Source of the DNA: Anabaena azotica FACHB-119
GTDB taxonomy: Bacteria; Cyanobacteriota; Cyanobacteriia; Cyanobacteriales; Nostocaceae
Direction: 5' to 3'
DNA length: 64,000 bases
Assembly (NCBI RefSeq): GCF_014697625.1
Contig: NZ_JACJSG010000020.1
Location: 62,001-126,000, forward strand
In this document: piece by piece, positions 25,878-34,123 of the stretch
Position numbering within the stretch: the first letter of the stretch is position 1
Layout: every line of letters starts with the position of its first letter
Translations under genes and position numbers: made by a program
Notes under the pieces: generated by a model
Told to the model about the DNA's origin: nothing
What the model saw: only the letters and a program-made list of their open reading frames with translations
Databases searched by the model: none

Positions 25878-26471
25878 ATGACTAAACGGATTATCGGCTT
25901 AACTGGAGGTATTGCTACAGGTAAGACTACTGTTGCTAATTATTTGGGTAGTGTTTATAGTTTGCCTGTTTTTGATGCAGATATTTACGCTAGGGATGCA
26001 GTGTCTTTGGGTTCGCCGATTCTGGATGCGATCGCCAATCGTTACGGTAAAGAAATATTACTACCAGATGGTAGCCTCAACCGTCCAAAACTGGGTGAAA
26101 TCATCTTTCCTCATCCAGAACAACGGCAATGGGTAGAGAGTATCATACATCCTTATGTGCGCGATCGCTTCCTTAAAGCCATTGTCGAGTCCCCTTCTAC
26201 AACCTTAGTCTTAGTCGTACCCTTATTAATTGAAGCCCAAATGACTGATTTAGTCACAGAAATTTGGGTAGTCATTTGTTCCCCATCACAGCAATTGCAA
26301 AGATTAATTGAACGCAACCACTTAACCCCCCAACAAGCACAAGCACGTATTGATAGCCAATTATCACTCACGCAAAAAGCTGCGATCGCAGATGTAGTTT
26401 TAGATAACTCCTCATCCTTGGAAGCACTGCTGAAGCAAGTAGATCAGGGACTGGGGACTGGGGGGAGATGA
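25878..26471 (+). CDS. coaE: Dephospho-CoA kinase
   Basis: The product is 197 residues. It has the P-loop LTGGIATGKTT (residues 8-18), the DADIYARD motif (CoA-site aspartate), and the lid region RNHLTPQQAQARIDSQ. It phosphorylates the 3'-OH of dephospho-CoA, the last step of CoA synthesis. The start is ATG at 25878, 37 bp after the secreted-protein gene. The final residues (GLGTGGR) and the stop codon are supplied by a GGGACTGGGG heptamer-type repeat, so the natural C-terminus has been replaced by repeat DNA. The catalytic core is intact. Confidence 0.95.
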   Translation: MTKRIIGLTGGIATGKTTVANYLGSVYSLPVFDADIYARDAVSLGSPILDAIANRYGKEILLPDGSLNRPKLGEIIFPHPEQRQWVESIIHPYVRDRFLKAIVESPSTTLVLVVPLLIEAQMTDLVTEIWVVICSPSQQLQRLIERNHLTPQQAQARIDSQLSLTQKAAIADVVLDNSSSLEALLKQVDQGLGTGGR

Positions 26472-26607
26472 GGGAGTGGGGGGAGATGGGGGAGATGGGG
26501 GAGTAGAGGAAAAAACACCTGTCAACTGTCAACTGATAACTGATAACTGTCAACTGTCAACTGATAACTGTCAACTGTCAACTGTCAACTATCAACTGTC
26601 AACTGAC
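26472..26607. repeat. GGGAGATG and CTGTCAA/CTGATAA short tandem repeats
   Basis: GGGGGAGATG-type repeats run from about 26456 to 26505. They are followed by a heptamer array alternating CTGTCAA and CTGATAA (26519-26605) that ends against the tldD stop codon. It lies between convergent coaE and tldD. Such heptamer arrays are typical of heterocystous cyanobacteria. Confidence 0.8.
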
Positions 26608-26609
26608 TA

Positions 26610-28004
26610 TTAACTTTCTCCACCGACTACTACATCTTTAATTCGTAGGCTAGGGCCGCCACAACCTACAGGTAAACCATTTTGTCCACCTTTACCGCAG
26701 CCGCCTGATTCATCCCAGTAAAAATCATCACCGATGGCTTCAATATCCGCGAGGGTTTGAAAAACGTTACCTGAAAGAGTTACATCTTTTACAGGTTCGT
26801 CAATCTTACCGTGTCTAATCATCCAGGCTTCCCCAGCGCTAAAGGTGAACATTTCGCCGTTTGTCATCCCACCTAACCAATTACGGGCATATACCCCTTC
26901 TTTGATACCTGTAAATAAGTCGGCAACAGGCGTTTTACCTCGCTCAATCCAAGTATTAGTCATCCGTACAATGGGATTAAAGTGATAATTTAAACAACGA
27001 GCGTTACCTGTGGGTGCTTCGTCTAACTTACCTGCGGTTTCACGGGAATGCAGTCTTCCTACTAAAACACCATCTTGAATTAATTGGGTAGTGGTGGCGG
27101 GTGTGCCTTCATCATCGTAAAAATAACTACCACGATGTCCTTGTGGGGCTGCACCATCGAAAATTTGTAATTCCTCCGGGCCAAATCGCCGTCCGATGGT
27201 CATCACTTCTAGTAAATCTGGGTTTTCGTAAGCCATATCAGCCTCGGAGAGATGCCCGAAAGCTTCATGAACAAATAAACCTGTTAAAATTGGGTCAATG
27301 ACCACGGTGTAAGTGTTACCCTTGACTGATGGCAGAGACAAAGCTGCAACAGCCCTTTGTGCCGCATTTTTGACTTGATCATCTAAATTGATTAAATCTT
27401 CGTAGGCTGTGCGCGAACCTGTGGTTTCTCTACCAGTTTGCACTGTTTCCCCATTTTTCGCAGTAGCGGCAAAGCGCATTTCCATATCCACCCAAGACTG
27501 CTGAATGAGAGTGCCTTCAGAGGTGGCTATAATGACTTTTTGGGAGCTGTCACTGTAACGGACTGAGGTGGTAGTAATGCGATGATTTACGCTTTTGAGT
27601 AAGTCAGAATAGCGATCGCATAATTCTTTTTTCTTTACTAGGGGAACTTTTCGCGGGTCTGTACCTGTTAAAGGTAGACTGCATATTGCTTGCACTGGGT
27701 CAATAGGAGCGAGTATAGTTTCTTCATCTCCTACCATGCGAGCTGCGGCGATCGCTTCTTCAATCCTATCTTTAATTGTCGCCAGTTGATTAAAGCAGCT
27801 CAACCCCCAACCGCCTTTATAACAAGCGCGGATGTGTCCGCCAATAGAAATTCCTTCACTGAGAGTTTCTACCTTGTCGCCACGCAACAAGATATCAGTC
27901 CCTTCGGCTTCCTCTAAGCGAATCATTAAATAATCTACACGCGATGAGTAGCGATCGATGAGGTCAGAAAGTAAATTTTGTGCGTCAACAAGTGTAGTAG
28001 TCAT
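26610..28004 (-). CDS. tldD: TldD-family metalloprotease subunit
   Basis: The product is 464 residues. It has the TldD zinc motif HEAFGH near residue 248 in the stretch PILTGLFVHEAFGHLSEAD, and the conserved C-terminal SGGCGKGGQNGLPVGCGGPSLRIKDVVVGG. TldD pairs with TldE/PmbA to degrade or process peptides such as microcin B17 precursor and CcdA. The HExxxH motif marks this as the D-type catalytic subunit. No partner gene is adjacent. The start is ATG at 28004. The gene is complete and not disturbed by the surrounding repeats. Confidence 0.93.
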   Translation of the reverse strand: MTTTLVDAQNLLSDLIDRYSSRVDYLMIRLEEAEGTDILLRGDKVETLSEGISIGGHIRACYKGGWGLSCFNQLATIKDRIEEAIAAARMVGDEETILAPIDPVQAICSLPLTGTDPRKVPLVKKKELCDRYSDLLKSVNHRITTTSVRYSDSSQKVIIATSEGTLIQQSWVDMEMRFAATAKNGETVQTGRETTGSRTAYEDLINLDDQVKNAAQRAVAALSLPSVKGNTYTVVIDPILTGLFVHEAFGHLSEADMAYENPDLLEVMTIGRRFGPEELQIFDGAAPQGHRGSYFYDDEGTPATTTQLIQDGVLVGRLHSRETAGKLDEAPTGNARCLNYHFNPIVRMTNTWIERGKTPVADLFTGIKEGVYARNWLGGMTNGEMFTFSAGEAWMIRHGKIDEPVKDVTLSGNVFQTLADIEAIGDDFYWDESGGCGKGGQNGLPVGCGGPSLRIKDVVVGGES

Positions 28005-28150
28005 TAGTCATTAGTCATGGGTCATTAGTCCATAGTTATTAGATAACATCTTGGCTACAATGGACTACTTTTATTTTGCAATTTTTCAGGTAATGTTTGC
28101 TACTGCTGTTAAGCAACACAGTTAGTTGTTGACTGTTGACTGTTGACTAT

Positions 28151-28903
28151 TCAAAGACTATCCGGGTCGATATTTAATTCTCGTAACTTAGCGGCTAGGC
28201 GTTCAGCACGTTGCTTTTCCTGTTCGGCGCGTTGTACTGCTTGTTCAGCGCGTTGTGCTGCTTGTTCAGCACGTTGTGCTGCTTGGTCGGCGCGTTGTGC
28301 TTCTTGCTGTGCCAATTCTTCAGGTGTTGGTACTAGCTGCCCTTGTGGGGTAAAGTAGCGTAGCTTATTGTCCTGTACACCTAAATATAAATTTAACTGC
28401 TGACTCCATAACCACCCTTGGGGGTTCGGTTCTATTGGCTGGTAATTTCCATCTACTAAATGAAAGCCTGTAAATTCAAGATTATTGGGGTCAAACCAAA
28501 AATACTCAGGTGTACGGAAGATATTTTGGTAAATTTGTTTCTTTAAGCCTTTGTCCGTGGTTTTGGTGGAAGAGGAAAGCAATTCGACAATTATATTGGG
28601 GTATTGACCATTTTCTTGCCATACTACCCAACTTTTACGGGGTTTTCTTTCGCATCCCAACACCACAAAAAAATCCGGCCCGCGAAATTCCTCTGATTTA
28701 AGTTGACGCTGGCTATAGTAAATTGTCAAATTCCCAGCAGCATAATAATCATTGCGGTCTTGCCACCACAATTCTAGGCATTTTAATAAGAGAATAATCT
28801 GGTGTAGATGTAAATCGCTTTCCAACGGTGGTTCGTCGCTATATATATCTCCTGGTGGAAATATTATATCTTTTACTGGTTCCAAGTCTTGAGCAACTGA
28901 CAT
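28151..28903 (-). CDS. Uma2-family (DUF820) putative endonuclease with a coiled-coil tail
   Basis: The product is 250 residues. The N-terminal 175 or so form a Uma2 / PD-(D/E)XK-type fold with RGPDFFVVLGCER and NIIVELLSSSTKTTDKGLKKQIYQN. A long heptad-like tail of AQRAEQ / AQRADQ repeats (about 197-240) is coded by near-tandem 21-bp units and should form a coiled coil. Uma2 proteins are very numerous in cyanobacteria, often near repeats or transposons; their substrate is not known. The gene is complete with an ATG start. Confidence 0.82.
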   Translation of the reverse strand: MSVAQDLEPVKDIIFPPGDIYSDEPPLESDLHLHQIILLLKCLELWWQDRNDYYAAGNLTIYYSQRQLKSEEFRGPDFFVVLGCERKPRKSWVVWQENGQYPNIIVELLSSSTKTTDKGLKKQIYQNIFRTPEYFWFDPNNLEFTGFHLVDGNYQPIEPNPQGWLWSQQLNLYLGVQDNKLRYFTPQGQLVPTPEELAQQEAQRADQAAQRAEQAAQRAEQAVQRAEQEKQRAERLAAKLRELNIDPDSL

Positions 28904-29372
28904 AGCTTTATCGTGAGGAGGGGTGATGTAAAATTATAACAATTAAGTTCGTAGTAAGGACTTTAGTCCTTTTTGGAAAACTTTAGCCCTGACTACAAAG
29001 TTAATTTATGTCGTTCTACTTAAATTATGATATGGGATTCATACTTGATTTTTGAATGATAAGTAGGGTGGGCATTGCCCACCAAGACCATAATATGGTG
29101 GGCAATGCCCACCCTACGGGTACTGAGATTTTTTCAGAAATCAAATCGGATTCCTATAATAATCACAAAAAATTAAGTAGGTAGACATAATTAAATGTAA
29201 AATGAGTTTTTGTTCTTAGTGTTAGCGCAGCGTCTGGCAGAGAGCGATTTATCTTTCTGTGGCTGGGTTTGAAAGGACTAAAGTCCTTACTACAAACTTA
29301 TATTTTATTAAGTCTGTCTACTTAGCTAAATTTGCTCCCTTCGCTTGATGGGGAATTGACTCCCCAGCACGA
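28904..29372. repeat. Repeat-filled spacer with element D copy
   Basis: There is no gene. It contains a partly decayed GTAGTAAGGACTTTAGTCC hairpin (28951-28996), an uninterrupted element D copy at 29031-29158 (ends TATGGGATTCATACTTGATT and the complement of TATAGGAATCCGATTTGATT, around the palindrome GTAGGGTGGGCATTGCCCACC), and a third half-hairpin GGACTAAAGTCCTTACTAC at 29275-29293. Confidence 0.7.
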
Positions 29373-29789
29373 TTATTCTAAGACATATTTTTCTGCCACT
29401 TTCCAATAGCGGGAAAAGCGCTTCAAGTCGATGTATCCGTCGTAGTCAAAAAATGGTTCCACTTCAAAGACTTCTACTTTAATAGACCGCTCAATTTCAT
29501 CACAGATATCATTAAATCTGGGGCTAGGACTATCTGCTGTCACCACTAAATTAGCGTTATGTTCTTTAGCAAATGACAAAACTTCTGGCGCTACATTACC
29601 ACGACGAATTTCTACAGGTAACTCTAGCAAACATTCATATATAAATGTGATGCGTTTGAGGCTTAATTGCCATTCTTCTATCAAAGCATCATCCCAAACC
29701 CAAATAGCAGGCGCATCTGGGTATTCTTGCAAGGCTGGGTTGTGAGGGCTGAGACAGTCGCCGTGTATCCAGATAATTGGTTTACTCAT
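29373..29789 (-). CDS. Stand-alone photolyase-like N-terminal alpha/beta domain
   Basis: The product is 138 residues. It resembles the antenna-side Rossmann-like domain of the photolyase/cryptochrome family: IIWIHGDCLSPHNPAL (compare the usual RxDLRLxDNPAL), IWVWDD, then PVEIRRGNVAPEVLSFAKEHNANLVVTADSPSPRF. It stops before any FAD-binding region. The FAD-binding domain is encoded separately just upstream on the same strand (29944-30780). The two genes therefore look like one photolyase split in two with the domain order reversed. A dissociated or pseudo-photolyase is the alternative reading. Confidence 0.68.
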   Translation of the reverse strand: MSKPIIWIHGDCLSPHNPALQEYPDAPAIWVWDDALIEEWQLSLKRITFIYECLLELPVEIRRGNVAPEVLSFAKEHNANLVVTADSPSPRFNDICDEIERSIKVEVFEVEPFFDYDGYIDLKRFSRYWKVAEKYVLE

Positions 29790-29943
29790 GATTCAAATGG
29801 GGGATGGGGGGAGATGTGGTTCGACTACGCTCACCAACCGGGAGATGAGGGAGTGGGGGGAGATGAGGGAGTGCGGACAGTGAACAGTGAACAGTGGACA
29901 GTGGAAATAACCTGATAACTGATAACTGATAACTGATAACTGA
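29790..29943. repeat. GGGAGATG and CTGATAA short tandem repeats
   Basis: GGGGGAGATG-type sequence (29801-29870) and a CTGATAA heptamer array (29911-29942) fill the 154 bp between the two photolyase-like genes. The arrays resemble those at 26456-26605. Confidence 0.7.
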
Positions 29944-30780
29944 CTACTTCTTCTTCCCCCGTTGCCAACTTTGACTGTTGGGTTGTCTGGTAAATTCTCC
30001 TTTGGGAAAAAGTCGCTGTTCTAATTCTTCATAACTGCCTTCAAAATCGCAATGACCGTAAAGGGGGCATTTTTGACAGTACAAGCTTTTGGTGTAGCGT
30101 TCTAGGTTCTCGCGGTTGAAAAAATATGGTTTGTGACTAAAGGTGCTAGCTACCCATTGCCAAGACATATTATTACTGGCAGGATCGCCATCTAAAAGGT
30201 GTTCTAGAAACCATTTGGCTCCGGCTTGCCAACGGATGCGTCGCCAATGGACAATATAGGCAGCTAGCCACATTCTCATGTGGTTGTGTAAGTAGCCAGT
30301 TTCCTGTAATTGCTGGCTGAAGCTGTCGATGCAAACTAATCCGGTGTTACCTTGTTTAATGTCTGCTGGTAATTCTGGTTTATATTCTGCGGGAGTGTTA
30401 CCTGTTTTATATTCTTCTTGGTCTTGCCAGATACCATTGCCTAGCTTGACATATAATCTCTGCCAATAATCTCGCCAGCCTAATTCATTGATGAGTTTTG
30501 TGGCTTCATCAGGGTGTTTGACGTTATCAAGTACATAATCTCGGATTTCTCGCAGGCTCAAAACTCCGTAACGGATGTACGGTGAAAGGCGTGTGACTTC
30601 GCCTGTTAAAAAGTTGCGTGTTTTGGCGTAAGCTGCGGGGTTAACTTTTTTTAAAGCTTGCTGGGCGGCTTTCCTACCACCCTTAGTATCACTGATATGA
30701 TCGCTTCTGTCTGCGGCTTGAGGAAATTGTTCACGCAGGTAAGATATTAACTCGTCTCGATTAGCAAATTTACGTAACAT
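29944..30780 (-). CDS. FAD-binding photolyase-like domain protein with candidate Fe-S cysteines
   Basis: The product is 278 residues, corresponding to the C-terminal helical FAD domain of photolyases: LSPYIRYGVLSLREI, INELGWRDYWQRL, TGYLHNHMRMWLAAYIVHWRRIRWQAGAKWF, then LLDGDPASNNMSWQWVASTFSHKPYFFNRENLERYT. Cysteines sit at 150, 235, 238 and 244. This is reminiscent of the four cluster-binding cysteines of Fe-S bacterial photolyases as I remember them for PhrB (350, 438, 441, 454), with spacing 85/3/6 against 88/3/13. An iron-sulfur cluster is therefore possible. The partner alpha/beta domain is the next gene downstream. ATG start at 30780. Confidence 0.78.
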   Translation of the reverse strand: MLRKFANRDELISYLREQFPQAADRSDHISDTKGGRKAAQQALKKVNPAAYAKTRNFLTGEVTRLSPYIRYGVLSLREIRDYVLDNVKHPDEATKLINELGWRDYWQRLYVKLGNGIWQDQEEYKTGNTPAEYKPELPADIKQGNTGLVCIDSFSQQLQETGYLHNHMRMWLAAYIVHWRRIRWQAGAKWFLEHLLDGDPASNNMSWQWVASTFSHKPYFFNRENLERYTKSLYCQKCPLYGHCDFEGSYEELEQRLFPKGEFTRQPNSQSWQRGKKK

Positions 30781-30992
30781 AAGCCAGTTAAATAAACATT
30801 AGATACAGCTGACAATATATATAGCTAACGAGTTAAATAGCTAATACTAATTAAACGTTAGTTACAAGTGATCAACATTCAAGACTGGTAATGGGTAATA
30901 GGTCATGAGTTATTCTCAACACATTACCAATCTCAAAACTATATCTATTTTCCCGCTTATATCTCAACTCTTGCAAACAGGAATGAACAATT

Positions 30993-32900
30993 GTGTCTCA
31001 AATCATTAAAACTGAACAACAAGGTCACTACCGCTATAATCCTATCGGGTTAAATCACAAAGGCCCGGCGCGGATATTTCCTTATACGGGAGAAGATGGG
31101 GCGCTGCTGTATGTTGTGACAAAATTGCGGGAAGATGCGTTAAAGCAGGGAAAGTTGTCTGAACCTTGGAGTTTGCTACTCAAGCAGTTTGAGCAGGCGA
31201 TCGCATCTTTTGATCAAACTTGGTTAGACTTGTCTACACTCTTGGCAGATTGGGAAATTTTTCAATCGGGATGGTTTAATCTCTATCTTCCGCCGAATGA
31301 GCAATTCAATTCTAGTTATATGCGAGAACGGCGGGAAATGGAACAACGCCTAGCAAGCGCTAAGAAAGCAGCGCAAACAAAAACATGGATGGAAAAGCAA
31401 AGAGCGGTATTTTATCAATCTCTGGAAACAAGCGCTAAAGCGAAGAAGAATCAATATCCTTATATTCCCACTCGTCCAGTAGCTAGTGTAATTCATGAGC
31501 GGGATGGGGGTTTAAGCGATCGCGAATTTAGTCGGCAAAGATTAGCTGGGCTTAATCCAATGGTACTCCGGCGAGTCCAGCCCCAGGAGCAAGCTAGGGT
31601 ACAAGCTTGGGCGAGTCACTCTAGCAGCGTAGATTTAATTCAATCAGCCGCCGAAAATCGCTTATTTATTGCTGAATACCCTTTATTAAAAGATTTAAAA
31701 GTTACAGATTTACAACCCGGTAAGTATGTAGGTAATTCCGTTGCATTATTTCATCGGGCTGAAGGTGGGTTAGAACCGCTACTTATAGAATTAGAAAAAG
31801 GTAGTGTAGTTACGCCTGCGTTTGGTGGGGGAGGCGCAGATGACTGGACAAGGGCGAAACTCTATGTGCAGTCGGCGGATGCCACCCATTATCAGTTATT
31901 TTCTCACCTGAGCTATACTCATTTAGCGATGGAAGTTTTTGCGATCGCCACTCCCAGACAGTTACCCAGCAATCATCCTTTCTATCAATTACTCAATCCC
32001 CATCTGCAATTTTTGCTGGCAACTAATCAACGTTATAATCAAATTTTCCTGCAAGCAGGCTCGGCTATAAGTTCGCTGATGGCTCCTGTCAGGGAGGTAT
32101 GCTTGGAGTTGATGAGTAAAGCCTATCGAGAAAAGGTTTTTTGGGATTACGCTTTACCTAATGATATTGAACACCGAGGGATTGAAAAGAAATTTCTCTC
32201 TGAGTATCCTTATCGAGATGATGCTTTGCTGTTGTGGGATGCGATCGCCAATTATGCCAAAAATTACTTACAACGCTACTATCTAGATGATAAGGCTGTC
32301 TTGAAAGACGCATATCTGCAAGCTTGGGCAGATGAACTTAGCACACCTTTAAATACTCGTCCTAAATCAGAGTTTCCCCAATTACCAGCTTGGTGTCCAA
32401 CCGAATGGGCGATCGCATTTGGACTACAACCCCAAGAATTACCCCCCAACCCCCGCGTTCCTGGTTTTACGAAAATCACCAGCCTGCAACAACTTATAGA
32501 TATTGCCACTATCATCATTTTCACCTGCGGCCCCCAACACGCAGCCGTTAATTTTAGTCAGTTTGATTATTTGGGTTACGTAGCCAATGCACCTTTCGCA
32601 CTGTATAGCCATCCTGATACACCAGCCAGTTTACCGGAATTGCTCCCACCAGCCGAAAAAGAACTCAAACAAATGGAGTTAACTTTTGACTTGACTGGGA
32701 TTAGTTGGGGAAAACTGGGTAGTTCGGAGTTAATTCGGTATGCGAGTAGAGGCGATCGCCAGATTCTCTCACAATTCCAAAACGAATTAGCAGAGATTGA
32801 AAGCAAAATCAAACTCCGCAATCACAAACGCTTGGTAACTACTGGTGTTGATTATCCTTATCTGCTACCCTCCCGCATTCCCAACAGTATTAATATTTGA
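30993..32900 (+). CDS. Lipoxygenase family protein
   Basis: The product is 635 residues. Iron ligands expected for lipoxygenases are visible: the pair around HLSYTHLAMEVFAIAT (about residues 304-319, H304 and H309), the third His in CGPQHAAVNFSQFDYLGY (about residues 511-528), and the C-terminal isoleucine of PNSINI at the very end. The reaction is dioxygenation of polyunsaturated fatty acids. The N-terminal PLAT domain seen in eukaryotes is absent or very short. It starts with GTG at 30993, 10 bases after AGGA; an ATG at 30983 is in another frame. It is monocistronic between repeats. Confidence 0.85.
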   Translation: MSQIIKTEQQGHYRYNPIGLNHKGPARIFPYTGEDGALLYVVTKLREDALKQGKLSEPWSLLLKQFEQAIASFDQTWLDLSTLLADWEIFQSGWFNLYLPPNEQFNSSYMRERREMEQRLASAKKAAQTKTWMEKQRAVFYQSLETSAKAKKNQYPYIPTRPVASVIHERDGGLSDREFSRQRLAGLNPMVLRRVQPQEQARVQAWASHSSSVDLIQSAAENRLFIAEYPLLKDLKVTDLQPGKYVGNSVALFHRAEGGLEPLLIELEKGSVVTPAFGGGGADDWTRAKLYVQSADATHYQLFSHLSYTHLAMEVFAIATPRQLPSNHPFYQLLNPHLQFLLATNQRYNQIFLQAGSAISSLMAPVREVCLELMSKAYREKVFWDYALPNDIEHRGIEKKFLSEYPYRDDALLLWDAIANYAKNYLQRYYLDDKAVLKDAYLQAWADELSTPLNTRPKSEFPQLPAWCPTEWAIAFGLQPQELPPNPRVPGFTKITSLQQLIDIATIIIFTCGPQHAAVNFSQFDYLGYVANAPFALYSHPDTPASLPELLPPAEKELKQMELTFDLTGISWGKLGSSELIRYASRGDRQILSQFQNELAEIESKIKLRNHKRLVTTGVDYPYLLPSRIPNSINI

Positions 32901-32955
32901 TGAGTCTTGGCTGGAGGTAAATTGACAAGCGATCGTAGGCATTAAATCAGTTATC

Positions 32956-33110
32956 ATATCATATCCGCTTAAATACTTATCATATCTTGGGGGTTGGTAA
33001 TTGGTAATTGGTAATTGGTAATTGGTAATGGTAACAAACAATTACCGATTGCCTATTACCCATTACCGACTAAACCAACCATATCGTAAGTAATTAGCCG
33101 GACTTGATAT
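32956..33110. mobile_element. Miniature inverted-repeat element B, uninterrupted copy
   Basis: The ends are ATATCATATCCGCTTAAATA and the complement of ATATCAAGTCCGGCTAATTA. The core is GGTAATT repeats and their complement, AATTACC. It is the reverse complement of the element at 13167-13433 without the nested 111-bp insertion, which defines the intact 155-bp form. The rest of the 32901-33296 spacer shows no gene. Confidence 0.8.
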
Positions 33111-33296
33111 CAGTTATCAGTTATCAGTCCTGACGGAGTATTGTGGGCGATTTAGACAAGCTAAAATACGCCTTTTACCAATTGGTGTGGTGTTTCACCA
33201 ACGTATTTATGATATTATACAATAGGAGGCTATTTATTTGCAGGTATTAAAATTATAGAAACAGGCTTGCTCAAGTTTCTTGATAATATTATCCGC

Positions 33297-33920
33297 TCAC
33301 CAAATTTGACTTAAATCTAAAACAAATCCAGGCAATAAATCTCCACCGCTTAATGTAGAGGGATTATCTAATTCTTCCACAGCTTGATTAGGACGATAAA
33401 TAAATACTTTACGTTGTTTTCTGTCTAGTAACCAACCTAATTCTGTACCATTCGCCATATATTCTTCCATCTTTTCTTGTAATGTTTTCAAGCTATCAGT
33501 CTCCGATCGCAGTTCCACTACAAACTCAGGACAAATAGGCGCAAACCTCTTTCTTTGTTCTCCGGGTATGGCTTCCCATCTGGATTTTCTGATCCAGGCT
33601 GCATCAGGAGAACGCACTGCACCGTTAGGTAAGGTAAAACCACCGCTAGAACCAAAACCTACACCTGTACCATCTTGCTTTGTCCATGTCCATAATTGAC
33701 CAGTTAAATTAAAATTGCGCTCATCTGTTTCTGCGCCTGTCGGGGGCATAATTAATAATTCTCCCAGGTGATTACGTTCAATGCGAAAATCACGGTTTTC
33801 TTGACAGAAATCAAAAAATTGCTCGTCACTAATGATTATATTTGGCTGCATTTTCAGCACCATTCCTAAGATGTCTGTGGCTACAGGTGATTGGGTGTTC
33901 ATAATCTTGGGAAATGTCAA
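33297..33920 (-). CDS. Uma2-family (DUF820) putative endonuclease
   Basis: The product is 207 residues with the Uma2 core in order: FFDFCQENRDFRIERNHLGELLIMPPTG, FGSSGGFTLPNGAVRSPDAAWI (the PD of the PD-(D/E)XK motif), CPEFVVELRSETDSLKTLQEKMEEYMANGTELGWLLD and a closing VEELDNPSTLSGGDLLPGFVLDL. It is full length for the family. The first ATG (33920) gives MTFPKIMNTQSP; an internal ATG six codons later is equally possible. It is flanked by repeats on both sides. Function unknown. Confidence 0.85.
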   Translation of the reverse strand: MTFPKIMNTQSPVATDILGMVLKMQPNIIISDEQFFDFCQENRDFRIERNHLGELLIMPPTGAETDERNFNLTGQLWTWTKQDGTGVGFGSSGGFTLPNGAVRSPDAAWIRKSRWEAIPGEQRKRFAPICPEFVVELRSETDSLKTLQEKMEEYMANGTELGWLLDRKQRKVFIYRPNQAVEELDNPSTLSGGDLLPGFVLDLSQIW

Positions 33921-33926
33921 TTCCTA

Positions 33927-33990
33927 TATCAGTTATCAGTTATCAGTTATCAGTTATCAGTTATCAGTTATCAGTTATCAGTTATCAGTT
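33927..33990. repeat. TTATCAG heptamer array, about nine units
   Basis: This is a perfect run of the 7-mer TTATCAG just upstream of the Uma2 start. A related mixed array (CTGTTTACTGATAACTG type) fills 34066-34121, against the ileS stop codon. Confidence 0.85.
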
Positions 33991-34123
33991 AAATAAGAGG
34001 GTTTAAGTCACCCACTACTTAGTGGTAGGTGTTGTGACTTTTTTGAATCCCCCAGCATATCCCTGATAACTGTTCACTGTTTACTGTTTACTGATAACTG
34101 TTTACTGATAACTGATAACTGTT

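Noticed and set aside
30983..30995. ATG at 30983 as the lipoxygenase start
   Set aside because: It is in a different frame from the conserved protein; the GTG at 30993 is the in-frame start.
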